A stretch of 64,000 nt of DNA from NCBI RefSeq assembly GCF_905220365.1, contig NC_061137.1, positions 13,172,001-13,236,000 of the forward strand, read 5' to 3'. Within the stretch, counting starts at the first letter, position 1; every line of letters starts with the position of its first letter. Of this stretch, positions 11,957 through 23,836 are shown piece by piece. The notes under the pieces were generated by a model that was not told where the DNA came from, searched no databases, and saw only the letters and a program-made list of their open reading frames with translations. The DNA is from Vanessa cardui (taxonomy: Eukaryota > Arthropoda > Insecta > Lepidoptera > Nymphalidae). The translations under genes and the position numbers were made by a program.

Positions 11957-14900
11957 GTAAGTTCTAAATCACGCTTGAACTAAATATATTAGAATACTTT
12001 TTATTCCATTTTGGTTACACATATTTATTACAAGTATAAAATCGATCTTGCGTTATTTTTTATGAGATTGAAGTGTTTCGAAAAGTTATAAAGTTATTTA
12101 CCGCTTATTTATATATGCAATCATGATAGATTGATCGCTCAACTTCCTCAATTCACAAATGTCCTCATAAATATGGACACTTCTAACAATTTGACACAAG
12201 AAGTGAACACACTCGTATTTGTAAAGTGTGCTTTGGAAAAAAAAAACTTTGAATGGCCTCTTTTTTCTTTATTCTTTTCTACCAATTACTTTCCAATGAT
12301 ACTTCAGACTTTTCGGTCATTCAATTTGACTGACAATCAGTTTATTTTAACCTATTGTTTTTATTTTAAATAAAGCGTGGAATTCCAACTAACAATTACT
12401 TTTTCTAGATGGGTCGTTTAAAAAAAAATTGTAACTCTCATTATAAGGTATTCTCCACCAAGTTACAGATTCCGGAAAAGAAATGACAACACCAAATTCA
12501 CACTTGCCTCACGTCATGAAGCTGGCACAGATTGTGACTACAAGCACGCCGACCCATCCTGCTACCGGGGGAAACTGGTCCATGTTCCCGGGACCTGGAA
12601 ATGACTCTCCTCTATCAGAAATCGAAACCACTGAAAGCCCAGCTGAAAGTATTGACAAAGAAATGGAGGTAATAATAACTTGACCTTAATTTATGAACAG
12701 TTAGTACCATAAAGATATTAACAGTAGATTTCTCCACCAAACTTTTCAAAGAAAGGCGAGATGGCTCAGTGATAAGAACGCGTGCCTCTTAATCGATGTT
12801 TTTGGGTTCAAACCCTGGCAAGCACCACTGAATATTCATGTGTTTATAATTCATCTCGTGCTCGGTGGTAACGCAAAATATCGTGTAGAAACCTGCGTGT
12901 GTCTAATTTCAAAGAAATTCTGACACATGTGTATTCCACTAACCCGCATTAGAACAGTGTGGTAGAATATGTTCCAAGCATTCTCCTCCACGGGAAAAGA
13001 GTCCTTAGCTCAGCAGTGGGAAATTTACAAGCTGTTATTGTCTTTACAAAAGGCTGCTCAACTGTTATTAGTAATTTGTGTTTACATTTCATAGTCTTTG
13101 ATAGCTCAAAGGTATATAAACTTTTCAATATAAAATTGATTCAAAATGCGTTTAATATTCACAAAGATGAAAATCTTGTCACAATTTTGCGGGGAATAAA
13201 TTGTATAGCAATTTTAACGTTGCTATATTGATCCTTAAATTCTTCCGAAGAGTTTTTACCGAACATGTTCCTATCTTGAGCCAAGAAAGCCGCTTTAGCG
13301 TGAAATATGAGCAACTTACCGCCTAAAAGTTTTGCTATATTTTCAATAAAATATATTATTTATCTTTTAACGTATTAAATTATATTTTATTTAATATTAT
13401 CTGGTTAAAATTTCAGCCATGTAAAACAGATGATCTCGCTCCGAAACTAAAAAGTATTATAATTATTGGAAGTCGCCCTAAGCTCGGTAGTCAAGATAGC
13501 TCAGAGAAACAAGTTACGTTCCAAGATATTGAAAATAATAATGAATCTTCTATTAAAACAAAAAAAGTTAAATTCGCTGATGATACTGTTTTTGAACAGG
13601 AACCTAAAAGAAAGCGAGGTATGTTAGATTTTACGTCTTATTTAAAATTAACGCAGTTAATTTTAGTACGTCACGAATTAGATTTAGCGTCGGCAAATTC
13701 AATAAAAACTGATTACTGCCGATTAATATAACCAATAGAAATAGCTCCCTATCACGCCATTCGACGCTATTCATCGCTATAGATTCTCGTGTCAGTTCAA
13801 TCCGAGAAAGCAAGTTCATGTAAATCGACGTGTAAAATTGACGAATATATTAGGTCATACAAAATTACAAGCGTTTGCGTAAAGATCATATTCATAAGAA
13901 ATAAATATTGATAATTTGGAAGAGCGTACTTAATTCGGATGTGATTGGTTTTTCGAATTTTGCCGATCCTACATCTACGTTTTGTCGTATTATACAATAT
14001 TATTAATCAAAGTAAATAAATATTTTAGTATTTAGAAAACCAAAGCGCATGTTAACGCCTGGTCCACAAAAGCCAAGATATACATATAATCCACGTTTCC
14101 AAGCTTTAATCAATCGATTCGAAAGTCAAGCCATGACGTTAGCTCGTACACCACTAAACACGAAGGAGCACAAAGAAAAAGAATTGGAAGACACACCGCC
14201 GGCTGGAGACCATAATAAACCAGCACGAGCAATCAGTTTCAAAGACGATAGCCCGGTCGTGGAAACAGAAAGTCAATCGAAAGAATCCAATGAATTATTC
14301 AACACCTGCGTCGAATCACCGGTTGGGCCGATCAACAATGCAATATCAACGCTAACAGCAAACATTGCGGGCTCGCTTCAGACCTGTCTCACGTCTGTTC
14401 TACGCTCGACCGACGATGAAACAGAAATACAATTCAAATTCGTTATAACAAAGAAAAAAGTTTGCGTTAGAAGGATAGCTGAGGACGGCGGATGCGATAA
14501 TCTAACCGAAGTGGATAGAGAAGAGCAAACGAATAAAGAAAATATTTGGTCATCCGTCGCGAGAGCCGTTAAGAATGTTTTTTGGGGTAACCAAGGTAAC
14601 TTATATTTAACTAAATATGTCCCCGAAAAGGAATGTCCCTCAGTTATTGTTGGAATTTTGCTCCAAAACTGGTTTACAGTGACATCGGCTTTGCTTGCGT
14701 TTTATGGGGTTGTCATATTAGACAAAAAACGTAACACGTGTTCTTTCTTGAAGCTTAAGTTAGCTTTATACCAAATTTCATCAAATACGGTTCATTGGTT
14801 TGGTCTTTAAAGAGCGACAGACGCGTTACTTTCAAATGTATAATACTAATACAGATTGTGGTCGAGAGATTTTCTATTTAAGAAACTAAATTATTTTAAA

Positions 14901-17900
14901 ATGGCATATATTTTTCACAATAGGCATAAAATGATCTCAACATCTTATGATTAGTACAATTAAATTTACTTTCATAATGCAAAAGCTATTTCTTTTGTAC
15001 TTCGATTAATTCAAGGTCTCAGCAACTGATTGGAAAGGTTCTACTATTAATTAAAGCAAAAAGATTAAAAATGATCAAATTTCATTTATTATTTTTTATT
15101 AAATCTTTTATGTCATTATAGAAATAACGTTTAAGGTCTTGCAAGGATATTTATAATATTTTAACCAAACCATTTATTTAAAGAAAGTAGTATTTACTAT
15201 ATGGTAATCCACTAATTTCAAGTAATTGTTACATAAAATATAAAATGTCGCTTATTACGTTTCAGTCACAATATCAAACACAGCTGAGCTGAGCTGTATA
15301 TAAACCTAGAATTAACCCATTTTATCAATACGTAATGTTTCAAATATTAGATTTGTACTCGTATAAAAATCTAAATATTACACGAGAAATAGCAGGATTT
15401 CCTACAGCGTTACGTTACGTTACTTCGAACTTTTACAGCGTTATATTCTTATCGAGTTAGAAAAATATTTTCCAACAAGGAAACTTTCTCAGAATCGCAT
15501 TAAGATTCAGATGTGATGCGGGTAAGCTGAGAGGGGCTCAAAATGTATTCAACTGTAGAACCTCACTTTTCTCCCTTGCTGGAATCGACGAACTATTATG
15601 TTATAGCAATAGGAAAAGCCGAGATGGCCCAGTGGTTAGAACGCGTGACTTTAACGATGATTGTACATTCAAACTCAGGCACTATGTTTATAATTCATCT
15701 CATGCTTGGCGATGAAGGAAAACATCGTGAGGAAACCTGCATTAGTCTAATTTAATTTTGCCACATGTGTATTCTACCAACGCGCATTGGAACAGCGTGG
15801 TTTAATATATTATGTTCCGAATCTTTTCATCGAAGGCAGAGGAGGCATTAGCCCAGCAGTGCGAATTAACACGCTGTTGTTGTTTGTTGTTGAATGGGAA
15901 AAAGTTTTCTATAATACCAATAAAACGTTAAACACCGAAGGCAAAAATTGAAGAAACTAAAGACTTAAAAATAATATGTAAATATTTACTTTACAGATAG
16001 TTTGAAATAGGCATGAGATCTTCGTATCACATAAAATACCTATACTGATAGTATAAATGCGAGAGTAACTCTGTCTGTTATTTCTTTACGATTAACCGCT
16101 GGGCAGATTAAGATAACTTGTTTGGTAGTATGACTTCCGAAGAAGAACATAGGCTACTCCTTTTAATTCGACCTACGCTTAAAATGGGCACCTTATGTGC
16201 AATAAGTAAAAATCTATGATTTAAGCAAGGAATTTGAGCTTGTATTATAATTACATAAAATATACTTAAGTACTATTAATGAGTATATAAGAATTTTATA
16301 ATGCCGAAGGTAATATGCACGCAGTTGCATGTTACCAAATTTTTACATAATACCTATGTATATTTGTGTCTATAATTCTGTACGACCAGTGTAATAATAA
16401 TACGGCTAATTTAAATTATTTAATACACATTCTATCGGGAATAACCGTCAAAAAACTTACTAGTTACATTCCATAATATTACTAAATAACTTAATTTATG
16501 TACAATAAAAGTTTCACTTCGACAAATCCGAAGGAATACAGCTTACTTGCTGCTAGTTATCTATATAAAGTAATAAGTATACACAGTCTTTGGATTAATT
16601 ATATAATTATTTAGCAAGATAAAAGTACTATAGCTAAAGATATTATTACTACATGGAAAATTTCTGTGGACCGTTTAATAAAAATACGTAATTCGTAAAT
16701 AGTGATAATATTTCTAACTCGTCTGCACATGTTTCCAGTACCCAATTACTTTGCGAATAGCGTATGAATTATGGAAAGGTAATATTATATACCATTTGGA
16801 CATAGAAATTTTTATCCACATTAATATATTTAGTTTCGTTCAATTATAAATATTTGCGAGATATCTTGAACTTAATTGAGCAACAGTTTTTTATAATTTA
16901 TTTATGTACATAACGATATACAGTAACTGTAAGACTACTTCTTGGTCAATGATATTCTAATAAACATATATGTTATATCCATACTAAACAACAGAAAAAA
17001 GTGTGCCGCGCCGGGGACCGTTTATTTTACATTTCGTTACAAGTAAAAAGGATAGTTTGATAAAAACAAGAAGTAAAAGGGATAACTAGATGTTTTAATT
17101 ACGCAAAACGTATTACTACATAATTATGATGTATTATAACGTGTTACTGGCATAATTAGGATGAAACGACTATAGGCAAACGTCCCAATTAGGACGTTTT
17201 CTAGTCTTCACTTTTTGCGCGTTAATGACATATCTGTTTACTAGAACATAATTGTTCTTGGTAGTTAAAAAGAAGTTGCATACATATATTTATTTAATTA
17301 CCACTTGTTACTTGTTGATAAGAGTTATCCTGATATTATAAAGTTATTTTAAACAAGTTTTCGCCGTTCAAACAATTTATGCACAAAAACAAGTAGTCTA
17401 TGTCGTTTCGGGGAACTCAGGTTTGCTTCATACCAAATTTCATCAAATTCGGTTCAATGGTTTGGTAGTGAAAGAGCGTGAGATAAACAGATAGAGTTAC
17501 TTTCACATTTATAATATTATAAGTATAGATTAATATTCGCCGACGGCTTTGCTTGTGTTTTAGTTGATTATCGTTATGTTTGAATTTGTAAAAAGCCTAT
17601 GAGCCTTTAAGTTCAAGCTTGTTTATAGCAAATCTCATCAAATTTGGGTTAGTTTTTTCCTGTGAAAAGGTAAAGGGCAGATAGACGGACAAAGTTACTT
17701 TCACATTTATAATATTACTTTAGATGATCACGTCAACAACTTTCACCCTCAATTCACGGAATCGTAATAAAAAATCCACAAAAACCGTTCGGACGTGATA
17801 GAAAAATGCAATATTGCTTTACGAATTCCACTTCTATTCCCATTCACCCCCATTTTTATTTTCGCCCGTAAGCCAGATTACACGAATATTAATTTTTGCT

Positions 17901-20900
17901 TCTGTCTTAAATCCAATTACGTTTCCGTACATTTAATATTCCTAACAGTACAAGGTCAGAATTTAATATAGAATTGTTGGAAAATAAATCTCAAATTGAA
18001 GTTAATGATAAAACAACGGAAACGCTTTTGAATAATATTTTCGTACCATTTGCAGCAAAGCTGAGATGGCCCAGTGGTTAAAACGCGTACATTTTAAGCG
18101 ATTATTTCGGGTTCAAACCCAGACAAGCACCACTAATATATATATGTGCTTAGTTTGTGTGTATAATTCATCTCGTTCTCGGCGGTGAAGGAAAACATCA
18201 TAAGGAAACCTACATGAGTCTAATTTCATCGAAATTTTGACACATGTGCTTTTCAACCCGCATAGGAACAGCCTGGTGGAATATGTTCCAAATCCTCTCC
18301 TTAATGGGACAGGAGGCCTTATCCCAGCAGTGGGAAATTTATATGCTGTGACTGTACCATTTGCAGTTGAAATACTTTGATCTTAGGGTTGTGATATTAC
18401 GATATTTTAACACCCCTATTGCCTCCACTGGTGACAGGGCTGGTACGTTTTTAGCTGGGGGAATCGAAATTGAGATTCAATAGGGAAATGCCGCTGTATT
18501 CTTGGTACGTGGTTTTACTTTATAATGTAACTTTTTTTAGTCCGTAAAGTAGTTTTATACATTTAACGTGTGGTACATACATATTTTTTTAAGTGGCATT
18601 TAGATCCCTGAATAGATGATGTGATTTAGTTTTTTATACACTCGTATACTTTGTAGGCTTAATCTAAAAAAATAATCGTCTTGTAAATAAATGTCCAATT
18701 AATAGCTTATTATTTTGTTATACTTTATACGCGATGATGATTGGTCGTGAACAATGTTTTCCAAAATGTTAACGGCATTATTGCATTAGTCAGCTTACAT
18801 ATCTTCCAAAAAAGTAAATATATAGGAAATGGGGACAATTCTAGGACTATTTGAATCCAAATTCTATTCTTTACAAAAATAATCTTAAGCTGAATTGTAA
18901 TAAAAAACAAAGAGTACCTTTCGATTCGATAGCTATAAAATCACATTTTGTTAGTAGAATTACCCAAGTATGGACCCATAAAAGTGTTGTTAATTTTAAT
19001 TCGATACAATACAAAAGCATGAAGATCGTAAATTAAACATCGTACCCAAGTCTAGCACGTACTTAGTAAAGCAATTCTGGTTTAGTACCAGACACTAGCT
19101 TTATAATATACAAGAAAATAAAACTTTTATTACATACTTAATAAGGATCATAATCCTTTAAATACTTTCGTATCTAGACATTGTGATCGTTAAATGTTTG
19201 GATGTCAGAATACAATGTTTTACGATGATGCGTCTACGTGATAATTCCTAACAGACGCTGTTGATTGTAAAGAGACGTTTAGATCACGTGACCGAGACGG
19301 GACCGCGACGAGACCGCGACGAGACCGCGACGCGTGACGTGACGTAACAGTAGCGGGTCGCCCGCAGACAGAATACGGCGACAAGTCGCATCTGTCTGCT
19401 TCAGAGGAAGCACCTGTCACGGCTTTTTGCTATCGCGCTGTGTTTATTGTAGTCATTAGTGATCACTAACATGCCACATACTAACTCGCTCGAGACTATT
19501 TTCAACTAACGAGTTAATATCATTGTAATAATTATTACATCGTATGAAACAAAGTCGTTTACAGCTGTCTGCCCCTATGTATGCTTATATCTTTAAAATT
19601 AAGCATTGGATTTGGATACTGTTTTCCTTTTAATTTAAAGAGTGATTCAAGAGGAAGCTATGATACATAATACATGGATAGTAAAGGAACAAGAACAATT
19701 CTGTAGTATATTTAGTATCAGCATTGCACATAAGTGAAGTTGGGATGGGTCGCTAGTATCACATAAAAGCTATTACATTATTCCTAACCCTTATCTCTTC
19801 GATCTCATCACATGGGCGTATACTAAGTGTATTGGGTTGCATTGAATAATTTGAACAGCTTCGCATTTATAGTTCAAAGACAATTAGTTTTGGAATCGAT
19901 GAAGGTAAATTATTGATATCGAAAATCAATGCCTTCCATTACATCACTCTTCCACTTTTATAAGAACATGATTTAGTTGAAGACTTTAGTAGACAAATTC
20001 CATTTTTGGGGTCTATTTGACTGACCTAGTGTTAACTTCCTGTGGTATTAGTTGTATCTTTGATATAATAACATTGTTCTCTCTCAGTCCACGGTCCAAG
20101 TTGTTTTATCATACTAGGAACACCAACTACATATTCTGGAATCTGGTATCAATAACCAAAGATTTTTACTGCTTCTGCCATTTGCAGGGTTCAATCTTTT
20201 GGTGTACAACCATTGCATTTGGCTGCTACTGGTCTTTGTAGTACATAACTTTTCTCGACATGATCTTATTACCTATTACTATGTCTTTATGCATTTAAGA
20301 TGCCGCGGTGATTTTTGTCAATATGAGCACCAGCTATGAGCCTGTTTTGATTTGTATCTCAAATACATTCAATTAATGATAGTAAAGTAACTAAATTTAA
20401 ATTTCGAATTGTTTTGTTCATCACAGCTCATCAGATCATCAAAAATGATTGAAATAATTAAAATAATGTTATGTGATGATACAATCTAATTCTCCGGGCC
20501 TGATTCTGAAAAAATCGGATTCTCATCTGACAAATGTAAATTCGTATGCTTATGTATATTATATTTATATATTTTCAAGGCGTTTATCGATAATCCAACT
20601 TTGCAACAATCATAGCGATCGGCTAACAGGTTCAACTTTTAATTTCCTAAGTGTAAATGGGCATGAAGTTATAAATAACAGGAAAGTTTGCGCAACGAAC
20701 GTCGCCTTGTCGTTTTCACGTCCCTTGAGTTTTGGAACATTTACAATGTAATTTGTGGACATTCCTAAATTCTAAAAATACTTTTACAAAGAAATAATTG
20801 TCAAAACTCATAAACAAATGAAAACCTTAATGTAAACAAAATTGAAATACCACTGAATGGCTCACTACAAGATCTCGAAAGTTACTTGTCCGATTGACTT

Positions 20901-21821
20901 TATATTCAGCATAGATACTCCTTTCGCGACGTTATTTATAACTAAAAAGTTAGTAGTTAAACATAGGGACTCTATATTAAATGTAAAATAATTGGTTGTA
21001 GGATTTGATTTGATTTTAGTGTTACCTATTTATATGGACATAGCATATAGTCTACCGCTTATAAGCAATTCTTAAAATAGTTGTGTTATGGTTTGATTGG
21101 TGTTTCTTATATTGCTGGTGCATTGGAAATGTAAAGAATAATTATTATCTAGTTGTCGTCCGCGGCTCCGCCTACATTTTAAGGGATTGGTTGTCATATG
21201 TTAGGTAAAAAATATAGCCTTTGTCCTTCCATGAAGTTCAAATTTCCTTCACACCAAACCTCATCAAATTCGGTTGATTTGTTCGGACGTGAAAGAGCTG
21301 TCGCCAGAAAGACAGAGTTCCTTACACATTTATAATATTAATCATATAGCATTTATTATACATAAATCGCCTCTTTTCACCGCGTTTATCAAAATTAAAA
21401 TTAAAAAAATGGCGTGATTGTTTTAACGACTTAGGACTCTTTTATTTTGAGTAGAAAATTCTGGAGTTATTTCCAGCAAGCTCCAAAATGAATTGTTCGA
21501 TGGCCATCAGTAATTGAACCCTACTATTGCAAACTAATGATTCAATTTTAATTATTTTCAGTCACACCATACACTCAAAACGATTCTAGCGATAGTTCTT
21601 CAGCTTCTAAGAGAAAATTTGAACAGATGTCAGATTCGGAAATGAGTCCATTGAACCACAAACGTCACAAATACGAGGGCAGAATAAGAGGCAGACCTCC
21701 TCTCCACGGGAGTAGACCCTGCGGCGTTTCCACCTTGCGGAACTCACATTCCGCTGAGCAGCATTCGATATTTAAGGAACTTTCAATGAACCAGGACGAT
21801 GCCATGAATTTGAGTTTCTGA
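11281..21821 (+). CDS. Zinc-finger nuclear protein, possibly fs(1)Ya-like (5 exons, N-terminus incomplete)
   Basis: Seen: five exons (11281-11956, 12469-12668, 13417-13618, 14029-14595, 21562-21821) join in one frame. Junction phases are 1, 0, 1, 1, and the total is 1905 nt (634 aa plus stop). Residues are counted from 11281. A C2H2 finger has C3, C6, H19, H24 (C-x2-C-x12-H-x4-H). A second has C30, C33, H52, H57. A further C-x2-C pair lies at C62/C65. Three Thr-Pro-x-x-Lys-like motifs in a basic patch lie near residues 161-185. The middle is acidic and Ser/Thr-Pro-rich. The tail is basic with an AT-hook-like RGRPP. Known: the Drosophila nuclear-lamina protein fs(1)Ya is of similar length, has two C2H2 fingers and S/T-P sites, and acts in the egg-to-embryo transition. 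Inference: an fs(1)Ya-like chromatin or lamina protein. Another insect zinc-finger protein is possible. The exon structure is much surer than the name. The start codon must lie in an upstream exon, because 11281 is an acceptor site. Confidence 0.72.
11957..12468 (+). other. Zinc-finger gene intron
   Basis: An AT-rich 512-bp intron with no recognised repeat. The small ORF at 12131-12373 lacks any family resemblance and ends in intron sequence. Confidence 0.6.
12469..12668 (+). CDS. Zinc-finger gene, second recognised exon
   Basis: The acceptor is TTACAG at 12463-12468 and the donor is GAG|GTAATA at 12669. Phase 1 in completes an Asn codon; phase 0 out. It encodes a Ser/Thr/Pro-rich stretch with a DSPLS motif and an acidic end. 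A SINE begins about 90 bp downstream. Confidence 0.75.
12758..13045 (+). repeat. tRNA-derived SINE (family A) in intron
   Basis: GAGATGGCTCAGTGATAAG head, TTGGGTTCAAACCCTGGC B box and CTCAGCAGTGGGAAATTTAC tail. It lies in the intron between exons 12469-12668 and 13417-13618. Confidence 0.8.
13417..13618 (+). CDS. Zinc-finger gene, third recognised exon
   Basis: The acceptor is TTTCAG at 13411-13416 and the donor is G|GTATGT at 13619 (phase 0 in, 1 out). It encodes a charged stretch ending in a basic KRKR-type cluster, a possible nuclear localisation signal. Confidence 0.72.
13679..13977 (+). mobile_element. MITE (family F), copy 1
   Basis: Terminal inverted repeats TAGATTTAGCGTCGGCAAA (left) and TTTGCCGATCCTACATCTA (right) bound 299 bp. 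A second copy lies at 21876-22182. It ends 51 bp before an exon of the zinc-finger gene. Confidence 0.72.
14029..14595 (+). CDS. Zinc-finger gene, fourth recognised exon
   Basis: The acceptor is ATTTTAG at 14022-14028, giving phase 1. It encodes a basic start, a TPGPQKPR motif, several S/T-P sites and a conserved-looking block around TEIQFKFVITKKK. The best donor is CAAG|GTAAC at 14596. An alternative GT at 14587 keeps the same phase and would drop three residues. Reading past 14596 runs into a repeat, so the longer open frame to 14810 is intronic. Confidence 0.78.
14736..14855 (-). repeat. GTGAAAGTAACTCTGTCTGT-type repeat fragment, reverse
   Basis: It reads ATACCAAATTTCATCAAATA, then CGGTTCATTGGTTTGGTC and a degraded GTTACTTTCAAATGTATAAT. 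It accounts for the end of the overlong open frame after the exon at 14029. Confidence 0.65.
15619..15888 (+). repeat. tRNA-derived SINE (family A)
   Basis: GAGATGGCCCAGTGGTTAG head with the B-box region partly lost, then GAAGGAAAACATCGTGAGG and GCCCAGCAGTGCGAATT. It lies in the last intron of the zinc-finger gene. Confidence 0.78.
16040..16170 (+). repeat. GTGAAAGTAACTCTGTCTGT-type repeat fragment
   Basis: GTATAAATGCGAGAGTAACT, CTGTCTGTTATTTCTTTACG and GAAGAACATAGGCTACTCC blocks of the family, 3'-truncated. Confidence 0.6.
17400..17715 (-). repeat. Two tandem copies of the GTGAAAGTAACTCTGTCTGT-type repeat, reverse
   Basis: One copy ends at about 17530 and the second covers about 17535-17715. 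Both show reversed AGAGTTACTTTCACATTTAT or its near match, and ATTTCATCAAATTCGG or its near match. Confidence 0.6.
18059..18350 (+). repeat. tRNA-derived SINE (family A), near full length
   Basis: CTGAGATGGCCCAGTGGTTA head, GGGTTCAAACCCAGACAAGC B box, CTCGGCGGTGAAGGAAAACA body and CCCAGCAGTGGGAAATTTAT tail. Confidence 0.85.
18412..18540 (-). repeat. Dispersed repeat (family K), reverse
   Basis: TTGCCTCCACTGGTGACAGG, TGAGATTCAATAGGGAAATG and CTTTATAATGTAACTTTT match the reverse of the 4090 copy. Confidence 0.55.
19240..19430 (+). promoter_or_regulatory. GC-rich block with short tandem repeats and CRE-like motifs
   Basis: This 190-bp island in an AT-rich intron has an E-box (CACGTG) at about 19285, about three near-tandem GACCGCGACGA units at about 19300-19333 and two overlapping TGACGT motifs just after. 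It does not match any repeat family seen in the window. It could be an internal promoter or enhancer, or an old insertion; coding is unlikely. A perfect 14-bp palindrome follows at 19456-19469. Confidence 0.3.
19545..19757 (+). repeat. Dispersed repeat (family L)
   Basis: AACAAAGTCGTTTACAGCTG, TCTGCCCCTATGTATGCTTA and GTGATTCAAGAGGAAGC, ending GGGATGGGTCGCTAGTA. Confidence 0.55.
19758..21151 (+). other. Intron DNA with no recognised feature
   Basis: AT-rich. A 92-codon frame at 20473-20751 starts with two Met codons but resembles no family, and its codon use is like its surroundings. Treated as non-coding. Confidence 0.5.
21152..21352 (-). repeat. GTGAAAGTAACTCTGTCTGT-type repeat, reverse
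   Basis: It starts GTCGTCCGCGGCTCCGCC (reverse of the GCCGCGGGCGACAA end) and ends near CACATTTATAATATTAATCA. Almost complete. Confidence 0.68.
21562..21821 (+). CDS. Zinc-finger gene, last exon with AT-hook-like tail
   Basis: The acceptor is ATTTTCAG at 21554-21561, and the phase matches the donor at 14596 (one base plus two, a Val codon). It encodes a Ser-rich start, KRKF, an MSPLNHKRHK cluster and RGRPP (AT-hook-like). It ends in TGA at 21819-21821. No AATAAA is visible in the next 500 bp; a MITE starts 55 bp after the stop. Confidence 0.75.
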
Positions 21822-21875
21822 TAGAGGAAAATATGTATTCGTATGTTTAGTGTCCATGTATAATACAACACAACT

Positions 21876-22182
21876 TAGATGTAGCAACACAAATTCAACA
21901 AAATCAATTACTGCCGATTTATACAACCAACAGAAATAGCTCACTATCGCGCCGTTCGACGCTATTCGTCGCTATAGATTCTCGCATTAATTCAACTCGA
22001 GAAAGAAAGTGCATGTAAATCAACGTGTCAAATTGACGAATATATTAGACCATATGATATTACTAGTTATTACATTTGTTTAAAGATCACATTCACATAA
22101 GAAATGAATATTGATAATTCGGGATAGCTTACTTTTGTGATGAATGTGTTCGGTTGTACGAATTTTGCCGATGCTACATCTA
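21876..22182 (+). mobile_element. MITE (family F), copy 2
   Basis: TIRs are TAGATGTAGC...AAATTC (left) and TTTTGCCGATGCTACATCTA (right). The interior aligns with copy 1 (GACGCTATTCGTCGCTATAG). It lies 55 bp after the stop codon of the zinc-finger gene, probably within its 3' UTR. Confidence 0.72.
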
Positions 22183-22477
22183 AATTGTGTCGTACTATAA
22201 TTAGCTTTACTTGACGTGTTCGAAGATATCTGTAATTATATTAAGAAATTTTAATTGTAATTTGATGATTTTACCATTTTATAATTAATTTCTTTAACTG
22301 TTCCAAAAGTTATATCTGTCACTCTTCATTTATTTTTTTGTTCTGTGTCAATGAATACAAAATAATGAAACTATGAGTTGTTTAAATTCTCATTCCTCGA
22401 TGATTGGACTCTAAAAGGACTACCCAAGTGCTCGTGACATATAGATATAATTACATATAAATAATTCACAGGTGTAT

Positions 22478-22612
22478 ATGTGACACAGCGACCTAAGAAA
22501 GGATGGATGGATTGTATCAGATGACGTCCGACAGAGAAGTATGGAAGGAAAAGACATGCTGCGCAAACTCCAAATAAAATTGAGATAAGGGCAGGAGGAT
22601 GAGCATATGCGA
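22478..22612 (+). repeat. Retroelement 3' tail
   Basis: GACACAGCGACCTAAGAAAG, GATGGATGGATTGTATCAG and GACATGCTGCGCAAACTCCA resemble a common lepidopteran LINE end. The 52553-52745 sequence is a reverse relative. Confidence 0.5.
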
Positions 22613-23274
22613 TCACAAGTAACACACTATATCCTTAATATAACAGTCTCATAGTAAAGGAAAATCTAAAGCGCCTGGAAAGAGTTCAGGTTCCAATTAA
22701 TGGTTTTACGTGCTCTTCAAGCTTCCAGGATTTATTAAGAATTGCTGAAATAGAAAAATTTAATACCTTTTATTGGACTTAAATCCATGACACTAGAATT
22801 ATTTGTCTTGTAATCTTAGCCACTTGACCTCGTTAGCCTACAATTATACTTCATATTTATTCATATACCAAAAATACTATTTAACTTTACCATTAATATC
22901 CTACAAAACGCCTTAATTTAGTATTATGGTCAAGATAACGCTTTTAAAATTACATTAGCGATTTAAGATCTTTCATTCTCGTCTTTGATCTTACAAATGA
23001 ATGAAACGGAGACTGCCGTATATTTTGCAAATCGAATATATTATTAACAGTTTTTTAATAAGTGGGTTTACACTACTGGACTTTGGCGTCGAAGGTAAGG
23101 TTCACACGAGGTATAATTATATTAGGCACATGTCTTCTATCCTCACGATGTTTCCTACACGAATGAGGACGTAAATAATTATAAACACAATAAATTAGTA
23201 AGACTCTGTACTTTCCCGGATTTGTTTCTTGTAGTTTAAAAAAAAAAAGTGTAACAAAAACAGTGTAATACATA
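22613..23274. other. AT-rich DNA with no recognised feature
   Basis: Nothing recognised. The short minus frame at 23073-23273 runs into the Metulj-like copy and is not supported. Confidence 0.5.
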
Positions 23275-23416
23275 CCATCTTAGTTCCCAAGGTTGGTTTT
23301 GCATTGGCAGAGTAAGGAATGGTCAATATTTCTTACAGCGCTATTGTCTGTGGGCTGTGGTGACCACTCACCATCAGGTAGCCCATATATCGGCCGCCAG
23401 CCTATAACAAAAAAAA
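23275..23416 (+). repeat. Metulj-like SINE, 5'-truncated
   Basis: CATCTTAGTTCCCAAGGTTG through CTCACCATCAGGTAGCCCAT to a poly-A tail. Confidence 0.78.
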
Positions 23417-23836
23417 ATTATATCCACAAATTATGAACTAAAGATTTTGTACAAATAAAGAATAAATGATAACGAATTTACGCGTCATGTTAGTTAACAT
23501 CAAGTATAATTAATGGTCATTATAATTATAAACATATTATAACCATTTAAAAACTGGGAACGATACAATTACTTTATATCTTATGATGTTATTTAATTAT
23601 ACTTCAATATTACATAATATGATTATGCGACGGCGCAATTATATTAAGAGGTACCCTTTTTATTTAATATAGATAGGACGGGCAAATAGGCACTTAATTG
23701 TAAGGGAAGGTAAGGCCAATGATACTGAGTATTGGTCTTTGGATAGAATATGTGCTAATAGGAAACCTATCCAGAAGGACACCCACAAACTCTAGTGAGT
23801 TGACTCATTATTAACTATTAACTTAAACTAGCTGGA

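Noticed and set aside
14596..14810. Extension of the exon at 14029 to a stop at 14810
   Set aside because: A consensus donor at 14596 matches the phase of the last exon at 21562, and the extension reads through a known dispersed repeat.
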